From: Sinotaia quadrata | Lineage: Eukaryota > Mollusca > Gastropoda > Architaenioglossa > Viviparidae | DNA: 64,000 nucleotides | Reading direction: 5' to 3' | Assembly (NCBI GenBank): GCA_028829895.1 | Contig: CM054180.1 | Span: 119,830,473-119,894,472 of the forward strand | Part shown: positions 1 through 12,240 of the stretch, in pieces | Layout of the letters: each line of letters begins with the position of its first letter | Position numbering within the stretch: the first letter of the stretch is position 1 | The notes under the pieces: generated by a model | Told to the model about the DNA's origin: nothing | Seen by the model: only the letters and a program-made list of their open reading frames with translations | Database searches by the model: none | Made by a program: the position numbers and the translations under genes

Positions 1-647
1 CTGCCTAGTGGGTCCAGGAGATGAAATTTTCCTTGGAAGTTATCTGAATGATTCCAAGAGTCCATGTAATGGGGCAAATTGTTTCCATAGTTGGCATCCG
101 AGAAGTCTTGCCTTTCATCTAGCAACATCGATTCCTGTAGCTGCCACTTCTCATTTCTAGTAGCTTGCTCATCCAATGTCCAAGGTGGGCTCAACTTTGC
201 TTCAAGACCACTGTGCTGAATTCTAGAGTGAAAACCAAGCTGAGAGTTGCCAAACTCTTCCTGCTGATTTCTGAAAGATTTATTTCCAACACCAGTCTCA
301 TGACAACCAAGTTGGTACTTAACAGTTTGTGGGTGTGCCCTAAACTCATCAGGCAAATGAGTAAAACTGGTAAAGCTTAGAGAATTGTTGAGAGAACTTT
401 GCCTCAAGCCGTTAAGTTTCTGGTAGTTAAAATTATGTTGGTTGGAATTGCCCAACATGCTCTGGGAACTATATGATAAGGATGGAGATCTAACAAAACG
501 ATGGGTGCTTAAATCCTGCTTTTGTGGGCTGCAAGTTTTTTGCTGAGATTCTGAGAAAGAATTGTGGACATGAAGCTGTTGGTATTGTCTTGGTGTTCCT
601 GATATGTCAGTGCTGTGGTAAACCTCTGAAGACTTCACAAAATTCAT
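1..647 (-). CDS. Partial low-complexity coding exon, possibly the continuation of the XTBD gene
   Basis: Reading the minus strand from ATG at 647-645 (context ACCAAAATG) the frame is open for over 215 codons to the window edge, with no stop. In DNA this AT-rich that is strong evidence for coding. The protein is rich in Ser, Gln, Asn and His, begins MNFVKSSEVYHS, and shows no folded domain, membrane segment or signal peptide; it looks disordered. In-frame TGA codons sit just upstream of the ATG, so either this ATG starts a protein or a spliced exon begins inside the frame. One acceptor that fits the XTBD exon's phase is CACAG followed by position 612. Its place 2.6 kb downstream of the XTBD exon on the same strand suggests one gene (compare CDKN2AIP or NKRF, where an XTBD is joined to unrelated regions). 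That link is inference. The 3' end lies outside the window. Confidence 0.6.
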   Translation of the reverse strand, partial: MNFVKSSEVYHSTDISGTPRQYQQLHVHNSFSESQQKTCSPQKQDLSTHRFVRSPSLSYSSQSMLGNSNQHNFNYQKLNGLRQSSLNNSLSFTSFTHLPDEFRAHPQTVKYQLGCHETGVGNKSFRNQQEEFGNSQLGFHSRIQHSGLEAKLSPPWTLDEQATRNEKWQLQESMLLDERQDFSDANYGNNLPHYMDSWNHSDNFQGKFHLLDPLG

Positions 648-828
648 TTTGGTGAATCAGGCATTCAAGATTCAGAGAAAAAACTAAAGGTAGTGTCTGC
701 AAAATAATTTTACAACAATTTACTGCAAATTACAATGACATATTAGCTCTTAATTGCTTAGTGTTTAATTTTCAAATATGTAACTCTATCATACAGCATT
801 TCAGATATTTTTCCGTTAATTGTATTAA

Positions 829-905
829 ACAATGGTTCTCAAACATTTTTGCCACATGCACCCTTTTCACTATATGTAAGAATGTCATTCCCCCCCTTTC
901 CAAGA
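829..905 (+). mobile_element. Possible hAT-like end fragment
   Basis: CAATGGTTCTCAAAC near 830 followed by a GCACCC/CCCCC stretch resembles the terminus of hAT elements. I could not find the opposite end, so only a fragment is proposed. Confidence 0.2.
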
Positions 906-1164
906 CTGACTCAAAAGGAACATTCAAAATAATATGCATAAAAATTAAAATATTGAAAATCTTTTATTTTTTCTATGTTAGAACTTATACATTTACTTGG
1001 GATTATTTTTATAGTGGAGTTTTACAAATTTAATAGCAATAGAAAATGATGATGGATTTTAAAATTTGAATAAATGTAGTATTTTATATTCACATCACAT
1101 AATAATAAATAACAAACTGCCAATACAGTAATCTTTAAAAAAAATAGAGACAAACAATCGCTAA

Positions 1165-1430
1165 CAGGATGATGACTGCTACCTGCCCCTCCAAGTCAAG
1201 TGAGGGGAGCAAAGCCCTGCCTGTGTACCCCAGAGACGGAGAACGTCTCAGGATGAAAACCTCAAAGCATTCACAGGCAGGAGATAACTTTTTAAAAAGT
1301 ACATGCATGCACACACACACACTCAATTTTTGTCACATGCAAACACTAGGCTATCTTACCCAGGAGACAGCCCAATACAACACCCCTCTCCAGCACATAA
1401 CCCCCTTCCACCTTTGAAGATCTAATTCAC
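1165..1430. other. GC-rich block with nested inverted repeats
   Basis: CCTGCCTGTG near 1217 is repeated inverted as CACAGGCAGG near 1271, enclosing a second hairpin GAGACG-GAGAA-CGTCTC. The block is open in a frame on each strand (63 and 82 codons) but matches no family I know. It is probably an interspersed repeat. Confidence 0.35.
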
Positions 1431-1794
1431 AAGTACTTGTATTTTGTTAAAAAAAAAAAAAAGTCACGTAAGCTGATCATGGAGTACATTATTTTGTGCC
1501 ATATATCCCCCCTCCCATTTAAAAAAAACAAAACAAGTCAAGCCAGTAAGATTATAAAAAATACTTTAAAATTAAACACTCACATCTCATAAGGTGCTCT
1601 ACACTACTTACTAACACTAAGTGGTAGCAAAGTGTAAATAAAATTAAATAAAATAATATAAAAATCTAGGTCACAGATTTATAACAACTACAGTAATGTC
1701 CTGCAAATATATTAATTTGTAATAAGCACATATATGAGGTTATATTAAACCCCACACCACCAGGGATGCCATCTATTTATTTGATTTTCACAAA

Positions 1795-2050
1795 GGTTAT
1801 GGTGATCTTGGGGCAATGTGGTAATATTCTATCATTTAAACCACAAGTTATGGCGATCTTGAGACCATGTGATAATGTCCTATAATTTACACAAGTTATG
1901 GCAATCTCAAGACAATGTGAAAATGTTCTGTCATTTATACCACAAGCTATGGTGATCTTGAGGCAAAGCAATGATTCTCTATTGTGATTTATACCATATC
2001 ATAGTGATCTTAATACAATTTAACGTTCTTTAATAATGTATACCATACAT
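1795..2050 (+). repeat. Minisatellite, about 50-bp unit, five degenerate copies
   Basis: The unit carries GTTATGGYGATCTTGAG, then CAATGTGATAATGTTCT, then ATTTATACCACAA. Copies differ by substitutions and small indels. Confidence 0.8.
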
Positions 2051-3246
2051 GTTGACCCTGACACTATTGATGACTTTGCTTATTTTGTTTCATCATTGAC
2101 TGCTGTTCACATTGGTTGAATAGACAGATCTGCAAACTGTTAAAGTAATTATTCAGTTCTAGATTGGGGCTAGGTGAAAGACTAACCACTTTCTCCCTCC
2201 CTCTAAAATAGTACATATTGTATTTAAGCATTGTCATTATTGACTAATAGTAATATCATTACATAATTAATTGTGAGGAGAAAATAGCAAATGGTAGAGA
2301 TATTATACTAACTGGATTTTTTTCATTTCTGATATTGATAATTATAGAAATTAGATGGCAGACTAACAAATGAATTAACATATATTTCATTGCCACTGAA
2401 ATAAATCATAAATAAATAAACAGACAATTAAATTTTTATTAAAAATCTTAAACACCAAAACAACCACTAATTAGAAGACTGACCCACAGTCAAAACAGTT
2501 TGCTATGCTTCAAATTCTGAGAAGGCTCTTGACATATTTTAAAACGGATATTCTCCAGCAATCCTCAATAAAGTAATTTTTGTTTACTTTCAGTTTGCTT
2601 TATTTTAAAATATGGTAATGTTATTTGTTTTAATAAAAGCAAATGGGGGCATATTTTTTTTTAATCTTTGCGTTTTCATCTTTCATTACAATTGTAAAAT
2701 CGTTATCTTTATACAAATTTACAGTAAGTTATTTTGTGATCACGATTATATCTTATTCTTAAAAATACTTGAAAGGTTTCATGGCAATATTACAATTGAA
2801 AAAAAAAATCAAACAGTAAAAAAAAAATTAAAACAAAACATAACAAATCAGTTTTGTTGGGGAAAAGTTGTCAACAAGGTTTAAGATACTGGACTTGAAC
2901 AACTTTTTTGTTTTAATCTAATACAATGGTTGACAACAAAATACTTATTCAAAGTTAACTTTGATGTGTTTATGACACCCAACAAGAAATATTATTTCAA
3001 TACAAAGAAATAAATCAACTATATACGTGTCTTGAAAAGTCCAAGGACAAAAAATGTTTTAAAGGTACACCGTTAACACATTCTGTGTCATGTACTGATG
3101 TAGATAAATCAATGTGAGCACTGAGCAGAGGATGAGGAAGGAGACGCTTATAACATTAAACTCGTCCAACTGCACTTGGCCCATTCTTCCACATGGCAAA
3201 TATTTTTTTTTAATTAAAAAAAAAAAATAACAACAGATCAGCATAC

Positions 3247-3528
3247 TTTTGTGTCATTCTCTCTCTCTGGGCAGCCATGATTTTAGGATTTACAGATGAA
3301 CTCAATTCCCGCACCTGTGCCATGACCTCAGAGGGGTAGGTACAACCATACACCTCAATGTTGATGAAACAACGAGAGAGACAAATCAGACGATTGAAAG
3401 GCAAGTCTTGATAGTTGGCCAACAAAAATTCCCTCCTCATCCGCCACTCAGAATTGCTCTCATGCTCATCCCTCAAACTCTCAACATCAAATGGTGCATC
3501 CATGTCGTCTCTGTGAAGGGACAGCTTT
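3247..3528 (-). CDS. XTBD (XRN2-binding domain) exon, CDKN2AIP/NKRF/CDKN2AIPNL-like
   Basis: The exon starts after a TTTCTTAG acceptor (AG at 3530-3529) and ends at 3247 before GTATGC. Translation from ATG 3503-3501 gives about 85 residues plus two bases (phase 2). The order of motifs fits the XTBD family: VESLRDEHESN, then SEWRMRREFLLANY, then NRLICLSRCFINIEVYGC, then YPSEVMAQV. XTBD proteins (CDKN2AIP/CARF, NKRF, CDKN2AIPNL; PAXT-1 in C. elegans) bind and stabilise the nuclear 5'-3' exonuclease XRN2, so a nuclear RNA-turnover role is expected. The stretch from 3528 to 3504 is 5' leader, which implies at least one non-coding exon upstream. Past 3247 the frame meets T-rich sequence and a stop, supporting the donor. 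Which exon follows is unclear: a good acceptor at about 706 gives a stop after three more residues, which would make a minimal CDKN2AIPNL-like protein of about 89 residues. Confidence 0.8.
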
Positions 3529-4379
3529 CTAAGAAACACATTACAATACATGTTAAACTTAGCAAAAGATCCTGATTATTTAAGGTATCTGACCCAATTC
3601 TTACCTAAATAACTGAAAAGACCAAGAATATAAAAGCACAAATGCTAAGCAAGAAGAAATCAATGCAATAAGAAATTCAAAACATTTTCTGGGCACACAT
3701 ATAAAACAATTACAATTATTGTCTGATCAAATGAAAATCATAAATAATAAAAAAAATTCTACAAATATGAACATTTTGCAAAAAGACCCTGATTTCCACC
3801 CAGTCAATCAGCTTTTGCAGTTAGCCAAAAAAAGGAATTTGAATAATATGATGCTGTATGACCAAAATCAGCGTACAATTGCAGTCTGTAAATCAACAGT
3901 CAAGCATTAAGAAACATTAACATATTCTAAAACTGTAGGTTGCTGTAGACTAGAACCTTTTGCACTTAAATTTCAGGGACAACAAATAAGTATATGCTGT
4001 TGACAGGTGCCAATTACATGGATCAGCAGAGAACAAAGGCAATTATAAATATAAATGTTCTACACAGCTTAAGAATTAGACATGTGTCTTTCACTTAAAT
4101 TAATGTTTTGCCCTTGCATAAGTGTAAGAAAGGACTAAAACTGTAAAAGTATGCAATTTGATGCATACTGACTGAAAAGCAACAATTTCTATCACCATGT
4201 GAGTTCTAGTAATAGTATAACTATTTCCCTTGTTTCCTGACGTGGTTTTCTGAATATTATCTACTGCAACTGTAGAGATCTTGATATAAAGTAATGAAGC
4301 AACGATAAAAGCAAAACATTATAATTACTAGTAATATTATATTACTTTTATTAGACACAATCTATTTATGGAATGTTTT

Positions 4380-4415
<36 letters not shown>

Positions 4416-7396
4416 ACATGCAAAATCAGCTTTTCTAAACAAAATCTCTAAAATTAGATTATAAATTTAACAAAATAAAATGATGCATTTCACTTTCAGA
4501 AAAATATATTTTCTGTCTAAACCAAATCTACAAATACATTTAGCATGAAAAAAATATAATGCCTTGCTGACCATCAACACTTATCCACATGATGGACTAA
4601 TGTTAAAAACGAATTCGGAAAGTTTTATAATTATACAGTGATTTCTCAAAACCTGTAAGCTGCATCAATCATTAATGACAATGAAGTTTAAGTATCATAT
4701 GCAGTTTTTGTTCTGTATAGATACCAACTTGCCAAACACAAGTTGCAAATCTGTGTTTATGCACTTTAGTATGAACACACAAATCTATAACCTTCATTAA
4801 AGCTTGGCTAAGCATAATTTTAAACTATTTTTCTGTATCCCATTAAGTGCCACCTCAGTATTCTTTTTTCTTTCTACTGTTTCTAGTCCCTTTTGCTGCT
4901 AACATGTGAACCTCAAATAATGGCTATGTTCTGTTCTAGAATAATGGTCATTATGTAGACTGATAACTATGCAGATGAACAATAAGTATAGGCATGTGCT
5001 CTTCAGTAGTCAGTTGTTATACAGGATTTCAGCTATTAAGTATTATGCAAATAGGAAACTATAGGCACTCTCCATTGTGTAAATTATTATTCTAAATGAG
5101 TCAATCCCTATATATCCTATGTTCTAATGATAATTGATACGATGTCTAACATTATATTTATACTGTATACACACTGAAACAAAGTTTTAATATTTTTATG
5201 TTGTCAACAAATTCTCTTTTGCTTTTCACATATCTATTAAAAGTAATGAGCACACACAATCCTACTCTGTGCCATATTAACATAATACTAATAGTGATTA
5301 ATTCTTACATCATCAATAATCATGGCCCAAAGTATATGGATAGAAAGATTACATGTGTTCACAGCAAATTTATGATCTATTAGGGGTGTTGGCACTTGAA
5401 CTGCCCTAAGGAGGATGCCATTTTACTTCTCCAATATTTTGCCCTATGTAACATTGTTATTCAACTTATTGTACATAATCTGTCAAATACTTTGTGTTTG
5501 GTAACTTATCAAAGTAAGTGTGCATAGTGTTTTATAAAAAATGGGGGGGAAAAAAATCAAGCATTATGCTGCCATCAAATATCTTGTAAGGAAGAGTATG
5601 GCTCCAAACCAAAACCAAGTGACATGGATATATTATTACTATAGGAGAATGATCACAATCTGTTCCTTCTTTTTTAATGATAAAAAACAAGTGGGCAGCT
5701 CTATTTGAACATGGCAGAGATAGGATGGACGAGGATCCCCATAGCAGCAATCCTCCCAAATTTCTGAGGAAATATGTTACTGTGGATGAAACATGGATCA
5801 ACCACCATGTACCAGTGACAATAGAACAGTCAAAATAATGGAAACACACCAAATCTTCCCCTCCAAAGATGGCAAAATCAGTTGCATCTGCTGGCATGGT
5901 TATGGCATCAGTCCCTTTTTGGATTCCAAGGGGATAATAATTTATAATGATTGATTATTTTCCAAAGGCTTTTTATTTTCAATAAACAAAGAGTACTATG
6001 TTAACCAATTTTAGCAATTGCAAGGCAAAATATGTGGAAAAGGCTTGGAATGACCAAGAAATGGTGCTATTTCATCATAACAATGTACCTGCTTATACAG
6101 TTGCAAATGTGATGGCTAAAATTCACCAACTTCAGTTTATACCGATGCACCAGGCCCTTTATTTACCAAATTTAGCTCAATCAGACTCTTACTGTTCTCA
6201 AAGCTGAAAAAGTTCTTGGCCAGATGAAAATTTTTGAAGACTGAATTATGAGGGTACCTGGTGGACAAGTCTGTTAATGTAAAAGGGGGCTGTGTTGAAA
6301 AAAAGAAAACATTCCAATGATTACCTTGTTTGTTTCTATAACCACAAACAAACCATGTGCAGACTAAATTTTACTAGGCAGCGGGAAGGATGATGAACTT
6401 AATGTGTGATTATTTGGTGCTCTTGCATCATAACTTTAAGTGTAATCATGCAGTAAATATTCTTTAAAGCGTCAATTCTGTATTAATTTATGACTTTTGT
6501 TATTTTGCGTTGTTTAAAAAACAAAATATATTCAATGTAGGATTATATAAGATGGTCAAGCTTTGATGAGTGTAACCATGATATGGTGAATAGAATTTCA
6601 TAATTAAGAATTTCCTTCAGAATCAGAAATTAGTTTCAATTCATATTATAATATTTCCCAAGCGAGTTCTGTTAATTCCAGAAATTTTGAAAAACACAGT
6701 CCACACAAATATACAGCTGTAGATATAAATTCAAATAAAATAAATACATGTAGATGTACAAATAAAAGGTCATTAGAAAACAACAATATTATGCAGACTC
6801 TACTAAAATTAAAAATAGACATAACCTTTTGTCTTTATTAACTATAATCTGAATCATTAAATATGTAATAAATAGGCAAAGTTAAATTATTTGTCTTATT
6901 ATTTATAATAAGTTATACGTGACTTACATTAGTTACAAACAGACAGGTTTACGAAAAATAATGGTATCTCCCACATAAAATCATTTCGTTGTTGACTCGT
7001 AAAAAAAAAATGTAAACGTTTTTCTAATTCCAGTCTCTTATTCTTATTTTAATACTCTGCGTCTTCTCTTTCTCACTCACACGTTAATACAATGGTCAGC
7101 AAGGCATAAACAACATGGGTTTTTTGCTCCATATATATAGTGCTACTTCGTATAACTAAAACAGTAAAAGTAAACTCAATTACTGGTTACCGTGCTGATA
7201 CTTGATACTTCTGATAGTGATAACAATGTGGTTGTGAAAACGTACGAACTACTTACGATCACCAATAGCATAAGTTATTTTTTCTAAGTATATAAAAACA
7301 AGGAACAAAAACAAATAAAAAGGAACAGATATACAGTTTAAAAAGGCAAATCATATATGCATTTCTCTCTATTTGTCGTACTAATTGGTTTTATAT
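3529..7396. other. Proposed first intron of the XTBD gene
   Basis: AT-rich sequence holding the mariner relic and a (TG)n tract at 4385-4412. No other coding signal was seen. Confidence 0.4.
5690..6245 (+). pseudogene. Decayed mariner transposase relic
   Basis: Two fragments of a mariner-type transposase are readable: FLRKYVTVDETWINHHVP from 5761, and MVLFHHNNVPAYTVA near 6061-6105 followed by PNLAQSDSY. The first catalytic Asp (in VDETW) and third Asp (in QSD) are recognisable. The second, normally in HQDN, is Asn. In-frame stops and a frameshift separate the fragments, so it is inactive. It lies in the proposed first intron of the XTBD gene on the opposite strand. The terminal repeats were not located. 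Confidence 0.85.
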
Positions 7397-7398
7397 AC

Positions 7399-7500
7399 CT
7401 GAATCACTGCCCGCATAAAGGTCCTGACTTCTGAAGAGCCTTATTTGCGCAAAATCTAACCGTATGAGAATCTGGGAATAGCTACAAGACAGAGATTGTA
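7399..7500 (-). other. Candidate 5' non-coding exon of the XTBD gene
   Basis: On the minus strand the sequence reads GTGATTCAG then GTATATA, a strong donor with the exon ending at 7399. The coding XTBD exon begins with leader sequence after an acceptor at 3530, so an upstream non-coding exon on this strand is required, and this is the best donor I noticed. The upstream limit (about 7500) is a guess. No TATA box was identified. Confidence 0.3.
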
Positions 7501-7735
7501 GTCTTGTCTTTCAATATTTATATTTTTATATATTGTATATATTATTATCTTAAAGATTGCATTATAATCTCTTAGCCACAATAAAACTATATTCCAAAAC
7601 TGTTTTTATTCAGTATAATTTGCTCGTAGCCTTTCAAGATGAACTTTTATTGCAGTAGATTTCGTTTGATATTTAATCTTTTTACATTAACTCTCAGTGG
7701 GAGGAGGACATGATAAATTAGCATGTCAAAGGGGG
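7500..7735. promoter_or_regulatory. Putative bidirectional promoter between divergent leaders
   Basis: This interval separates the proposed minus-strand leader (ending at 7399) from the proposed plus-strand leader (ending at 8012). Short divergent spacing is common for housekeeping-type genes. No core element was recognised, and the call rests only on the two flanking donor sites. Confidence 0.22.
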
Positions 7736-8012
7736 CTGTGACAGCTGAGTTGACTATCGTCTGTACATTGAGTAAAAGATTAGCAGGATGGCGTCACCAC
7801 TTATATCCCTGCAAAAGGATTTGATAACATAATATTTCTATGATATGTCTACTAATAGCTAAAACTGTCAATCATTTCGAGAATTATGTCAACTTGATCG
7901 AACTCTGTTATCCATCGAACTGATAAAAACTCAATAGGTTTCAGTGTGATCTTGCTGAAATGTTAACCGTGCTGTCAAATGTGCTTTGTTTACAAGCGTG
8001 CCTCTGAAATAG
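7735..8012 (+). other. Candidate non-coding first exon of the EVI5-like gene
   Basis: A near-ideal donor, AAATAG then GTAAGC, ends at 8012. The preceding sequence has short reading frames only (for example ATG GCG at about 7789, closed after 14 codons, and ATG TTA at about 7961, closed just before the donor), which fits a 5' leader. The first coding EVI5 exon at 24661 begins with an acceptor and leader sequence, so at least one upstream non-coding exon must exist on this strand. Assigning this one is inference, and the start is arbitrary. Confidence 0.35.
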
Positions 8013-10538
8013 GTAAGCTGAAGATACATTTCTATAATTATATTAATTAATTTATATATTTATGTGTAGAAAATCCGTCAGGCTAAAGTCAAAGTGCAAT
8101 ACTGTGAGCCATTTAGTATTGTACAATGATCTATTAAAAATATCGTCGACCGTGTTGAACCTTATTATCATGCAATATCGTATTACTATAGTATTTACTA
8201 TTATTATTTTTAGAATGCATCATCCTCTGTAAAGATACTAACCAGACAGGTTCGTATGATGATTTATTTAGGCGCTGCACTGTTTTGATACTTGTGGCAC
8301 TTCTCTTTATCACACTCGACTGGCAATGTTTTTTGACAGCTTGATAGTACATTAGCAGACGACAGAATTTTATATTTTTACATCTTTCTCAGTGGGTAAA
8401 AAAAACCCATTTACTTTGTTCGCGTATTGCTATTTCACAGTTAGTCATGCGTCCAGTTCTTTTTAGACTTACTTCCCGATTATATTAAGGGTATATCAGT
8501 TTCTGTTAATTTACAACCTGATTGTACTTCTACTATTCAAGTATTATAATAATGGTAGTACACTGTGCTAATACTGTAATAGTCAAGAGAGCTAACAGTT
8601 ATTTATCTTTTACATTTATTTCTAATTAAATTCAAATTTGCATTGTGTTTGAACTAGAGTTCGCCACATCGTATCAATAATATTAAAGTTCACAATCTTT
8701 TATAAATTTATTTTTTTGAAATCTGTTAGCAACTACTGTTAATGAGTAATGTCAGTATTTAACTCAAACTAATTAGCCTTAATTAGGACAATGTTTGTAA
8801 TTTAAAATTGATAGTAAAATCTGACACTTAACAAATGGACAGTAAAAGTGTATGTGATTATGAAAAGCTTATCTTTAATGGAAGAACATTTTCTACATTG
8901 TTGCTTTGTTTTAAAAAAAAAAAAGTTAAAAAGATATACTAAGAGTAAGAGAGGGAAATATTGCAACCTCAATTGGCAGACAACATTTTGCTCCTAGTCC
9001 GACACTTTTTCTGAAAGTTTTTTTTTGTTTTTTTGTTTAAAGATGAAACTCCCTGTGTGCATTTCTAAATTTAGAAACAACTGATTCACAAAACAAACTA
9101 CATTACAAAGTCAGTCTATATAGTACATAAATGAGAGGCCCATGCTTTGATGGACATCTACATTCATGCTTATCATGTTGTTTTCAAGAAATGTTCTCAC
9201 ATAGCAGGCAAACATATAACTCAAGCAATGATGAAAATGTTGTTCTCCAATATTCCCTTTCACTTTTTATTTTTTACTCTGTCATGATATCATATTGTCA
9301 TCTTGTTTTTCTCTATCCAGCCTCCCTCTCTCTCTTAGTCTTACTGAATTCTAGCCTTTTATTTTCTACAACTTTTTGACTCCATCATCCACTTGTTCCT
9401 CTCTCACTATGTCTCTCTTGGCTGTTTCTCTAGTCTCTCTCTTGATTCTTCTTCACACACATGCACACACAAAGAGACACACATGCATACTGCACATGAG
9501 TGCACACACACACACTCTCTCTCTCTCTCTCTTGAAAGGGGCTTTGATGTGGATGTGATCAGAATAAAACAAACTAGAAACTGTCATCAGCGTCATATAA
9601 CCTTTACAGCTCAGAGGCTTAGATTTCTTGCACTTGACTGCATACACTAGGAAAGTCTGACCCTCCCTGTTTACTGTGTCAATGTCACCAACTTAGGCCC
9701 TTCTAACCAGAACCTTTCAACAAATTTGTATGCCTTGCCTTTTCCCTATTAAAACATGATTTATTTATCATTGCTTGCTGTTACTGTTATTTACAATTTT
9801 TTAAACTGTTTTTCTTTACTTGAGAAAGTGGCCATATTAGGCTAAGTTGATCTGCGTTGTGAAGTCTGTTCACAGCTAACAAGTGTGGTCCCTGTTTCAT
9901 ACCCCCTATCATGTTTACTTGGAGGGGTTTGGTTGGTTTGGTCCATAGTTTTATTGTTTATTTGGTATGCTCTAAAACTCTGGGTGTTGTGAGCAAAACC
10001 TGTGACTATCTGTTGATCAGTCCAGTGTCTCTGCAACTGCAAATGAAGTCAAAAGTCTCTCAACCTTGAACACAATACATTGGACAGTGCAGATTGTATC
10101 AAATTATTTCCAATACCCAATTGTTTTCTATACTCCCCTCCCCTTCCTCCATTAATTCATTATCTGATATCTGAAATTAAGTTTGAGAGGGGAAACCTTT
10201 CTCATTATACATCAGTTTTAATTTGATTTGTAGTTTGTTCAGGTCAAAAACAGCTTTGTCAAGCACTCACAGCATGTCATGCAACAGTAATATTCTAATA
10301 ATGTAAAGTGGCACGATACTCTACCAATATTAAAAATAAACTGTCAGAGCGACATCACTATAGTATATATTGTACAGCAATATGACTGGTATAGTGGTAA
10401 TTATAATTTATCACATTAAGCTTATCCCATAATTAGTAATGTAAAGCAGAATAATGTTCATATCTATGGCAAATAACATACATCTAATAGCTTTTCACAA
10501 ATCATTTCTACATACATAACTATAATTATTAGTAAACC

Positions 10539-10945
10539 CACTTCATAATTTATCATCAGTCACCTGATGCACATTTATTAACTGTAACAATACTGATGTA
10601 AAGCTGTAGGTGTTTTACCACCTGTTATTAAAATTTTTAGAAAGATGTAAAGGAACTTGGTAATTTTTAAACAGTCATATAAAATAATAATAATGTTAAG
10701 CAATATCAGTCAGTATCACATGCATTTATTAATAATGTAACACTTCATAATTTATCATCAGTCACCTGATGCACATTTATTAACTGTAACAATACTGATG
10801 TAAAGCTGTAGGTGTTTTACCACCTGTTATTAAAATTTTTAGAAAGATGTAAAGTGACTTGGTCATTTTTAAACAGCCATATAAAATAATAATAATGTTA
10901 AGCAATATCACTCAGTCAGTATCACATACATTTATTAATAATGTA
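10539..10945 (+). repeat. Tandem duplication of a 202-bp block
   Basis: CACTTCATAATTTATCATCA begins at 10539 and again at 10741. The copies are almost identical to the end (AGCAATATCA then ATTTATTAATAATGTAA), with a few substitutions, so the duplication is recent. Confidence 0.92.
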
Positions 10946-11339
10946 AAACTTGATAATTCTCCAATATTAGTAGGTCACATATAAAAAATAAAGGAATACA
11001 GTAAAGTCAGGGGCAACCACCACCACCACCCCTCCCCTGGGGCAAAGTGTCACTTCCCCACCCCAACTTTGCATCCCCATGCAGCTTTTATTAACACTGC
11101 ATGAACTAACAAGCTACCAACTTTTATTTCCTGGAGACATATATAAATGAAAAAAAAAAAATGTGACTTGAACAAAAACAAACCTATCACTTTTCATTGA
11201 AGAAGTGCCCTTCTGACCAAAGTTAGATGTTTTCCATAGCTCATCTAAGCATTTTGATTGTTTGCCTTAGATATATGCATGCTCAATAAAAGAGGATATA
11301 AAAATTATATTAGCCAAAAATAAATTATCAACCTGCTGC

Positions 11340-12240
11340 AATGTTCCCAAGCAACTGCAGAATATCACAAACAGCTGTATAAACTACAAGATCACAGAGT
11401 AAAACAAGGCTGCACAATATCACAGAGTAAAAACAAGGTTGCACAATATCACATAAGGCTGTATAATCTACAAGATCACAGAGTAAAAACAAGGCTGCAC
11501 AATATCACATAAGGCTGTACAAACTACAAGATCACAGAGTAAAAACAAGGCTGCACAATATCAAAGAATAAAAACAAGCTGTACAAAACTACAATATCAA
11601 AGAGTAAAAACATAAGGCTGCACAATATCACAGAGTAAAAACAAGGTTGCACAATATCAAAGAGTAAAAGCAAGGTTGTACAATATCACAGAATAAAAAC
11701 AAGGCTGCACAATATCACAGAAGGCTGCACAATAGAGTAGAAACAAGGCTCACTGTCATAAAAATTAAAACATCAGCAACAAAATGTATCATACATTAAG
11801 CCAAGCTATATGCTATCAGATTGTAAAACAAGGCTACATAATATAAGAATGTAAAACAAAGCTACATAAATCATAGTGTAATTCAGCCTTTATAATACCA
11901 TAGAGAGTATAACATGGCTATCAAGAGAGTAGATAAGGTTTCATAGCATTAGAAAGTAAAAGAAGACAACATAATATTAATTATCAGAGAGTAAATAATG
12001 GCTACATACTAATTAAAATATAACTAGAGTTAAACAAGGATTCTTAATAATTAACATACAGTTAAACAAGGCTACATAATATCAGAGAGAGAGAGTAAAT
12101 CAAGGTATCATAAACTACTTTCAGAGAATATTTCAAGGCTGCTTAAAACAAGGCTACTTTTTATAATTATATCACAGAAAGAGAGTAAAATGAGGCTACC
12201 TAATCAGTTAATATCACAGAAAGTGAAACAAGGCTATTGA
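11340..12240 (+). repeat. Minisatellite, about 29-bp unit, decaying to the right
   Basis: The unit is close to CAAGGCTGCACAATATCACA followed by GAGTAAAAA. Copies are regular from 11380 to 11750, then become degenerate (CAAGGCTACATAATATCA type) to about 12240. Confidence 0.9.

Larger units (their letters stand above)
660..3246. other. Intron or intergenic sequence between minus-strand exons
   Basis: Apart from the hAT-like fragment, GC-rich block and minisatellite listed separately, nothing recognisable. The best acceptor on the minus strand is TTATTTTGCAG, ending at about 706. Confidence 0.5.

Noticed and set aside
5532..5897. 121-codon open frame on the minus strand
   Set aside because: It is antisense to the recognisable mariner transposase fragment and matches nothing itself.
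7789..7833. Start codon MASPLISLQKD in the candidate leader
   Set aside because: It closes after 14 codons and reaches no in-frame donor; it is better read as a leader frame.
11340..12240. Possible CRISPR-like array
   Set aside because: Units are adjacent and degenerate with no unique spacers, and the DNA is eukaryotic; it is a minisatellite.
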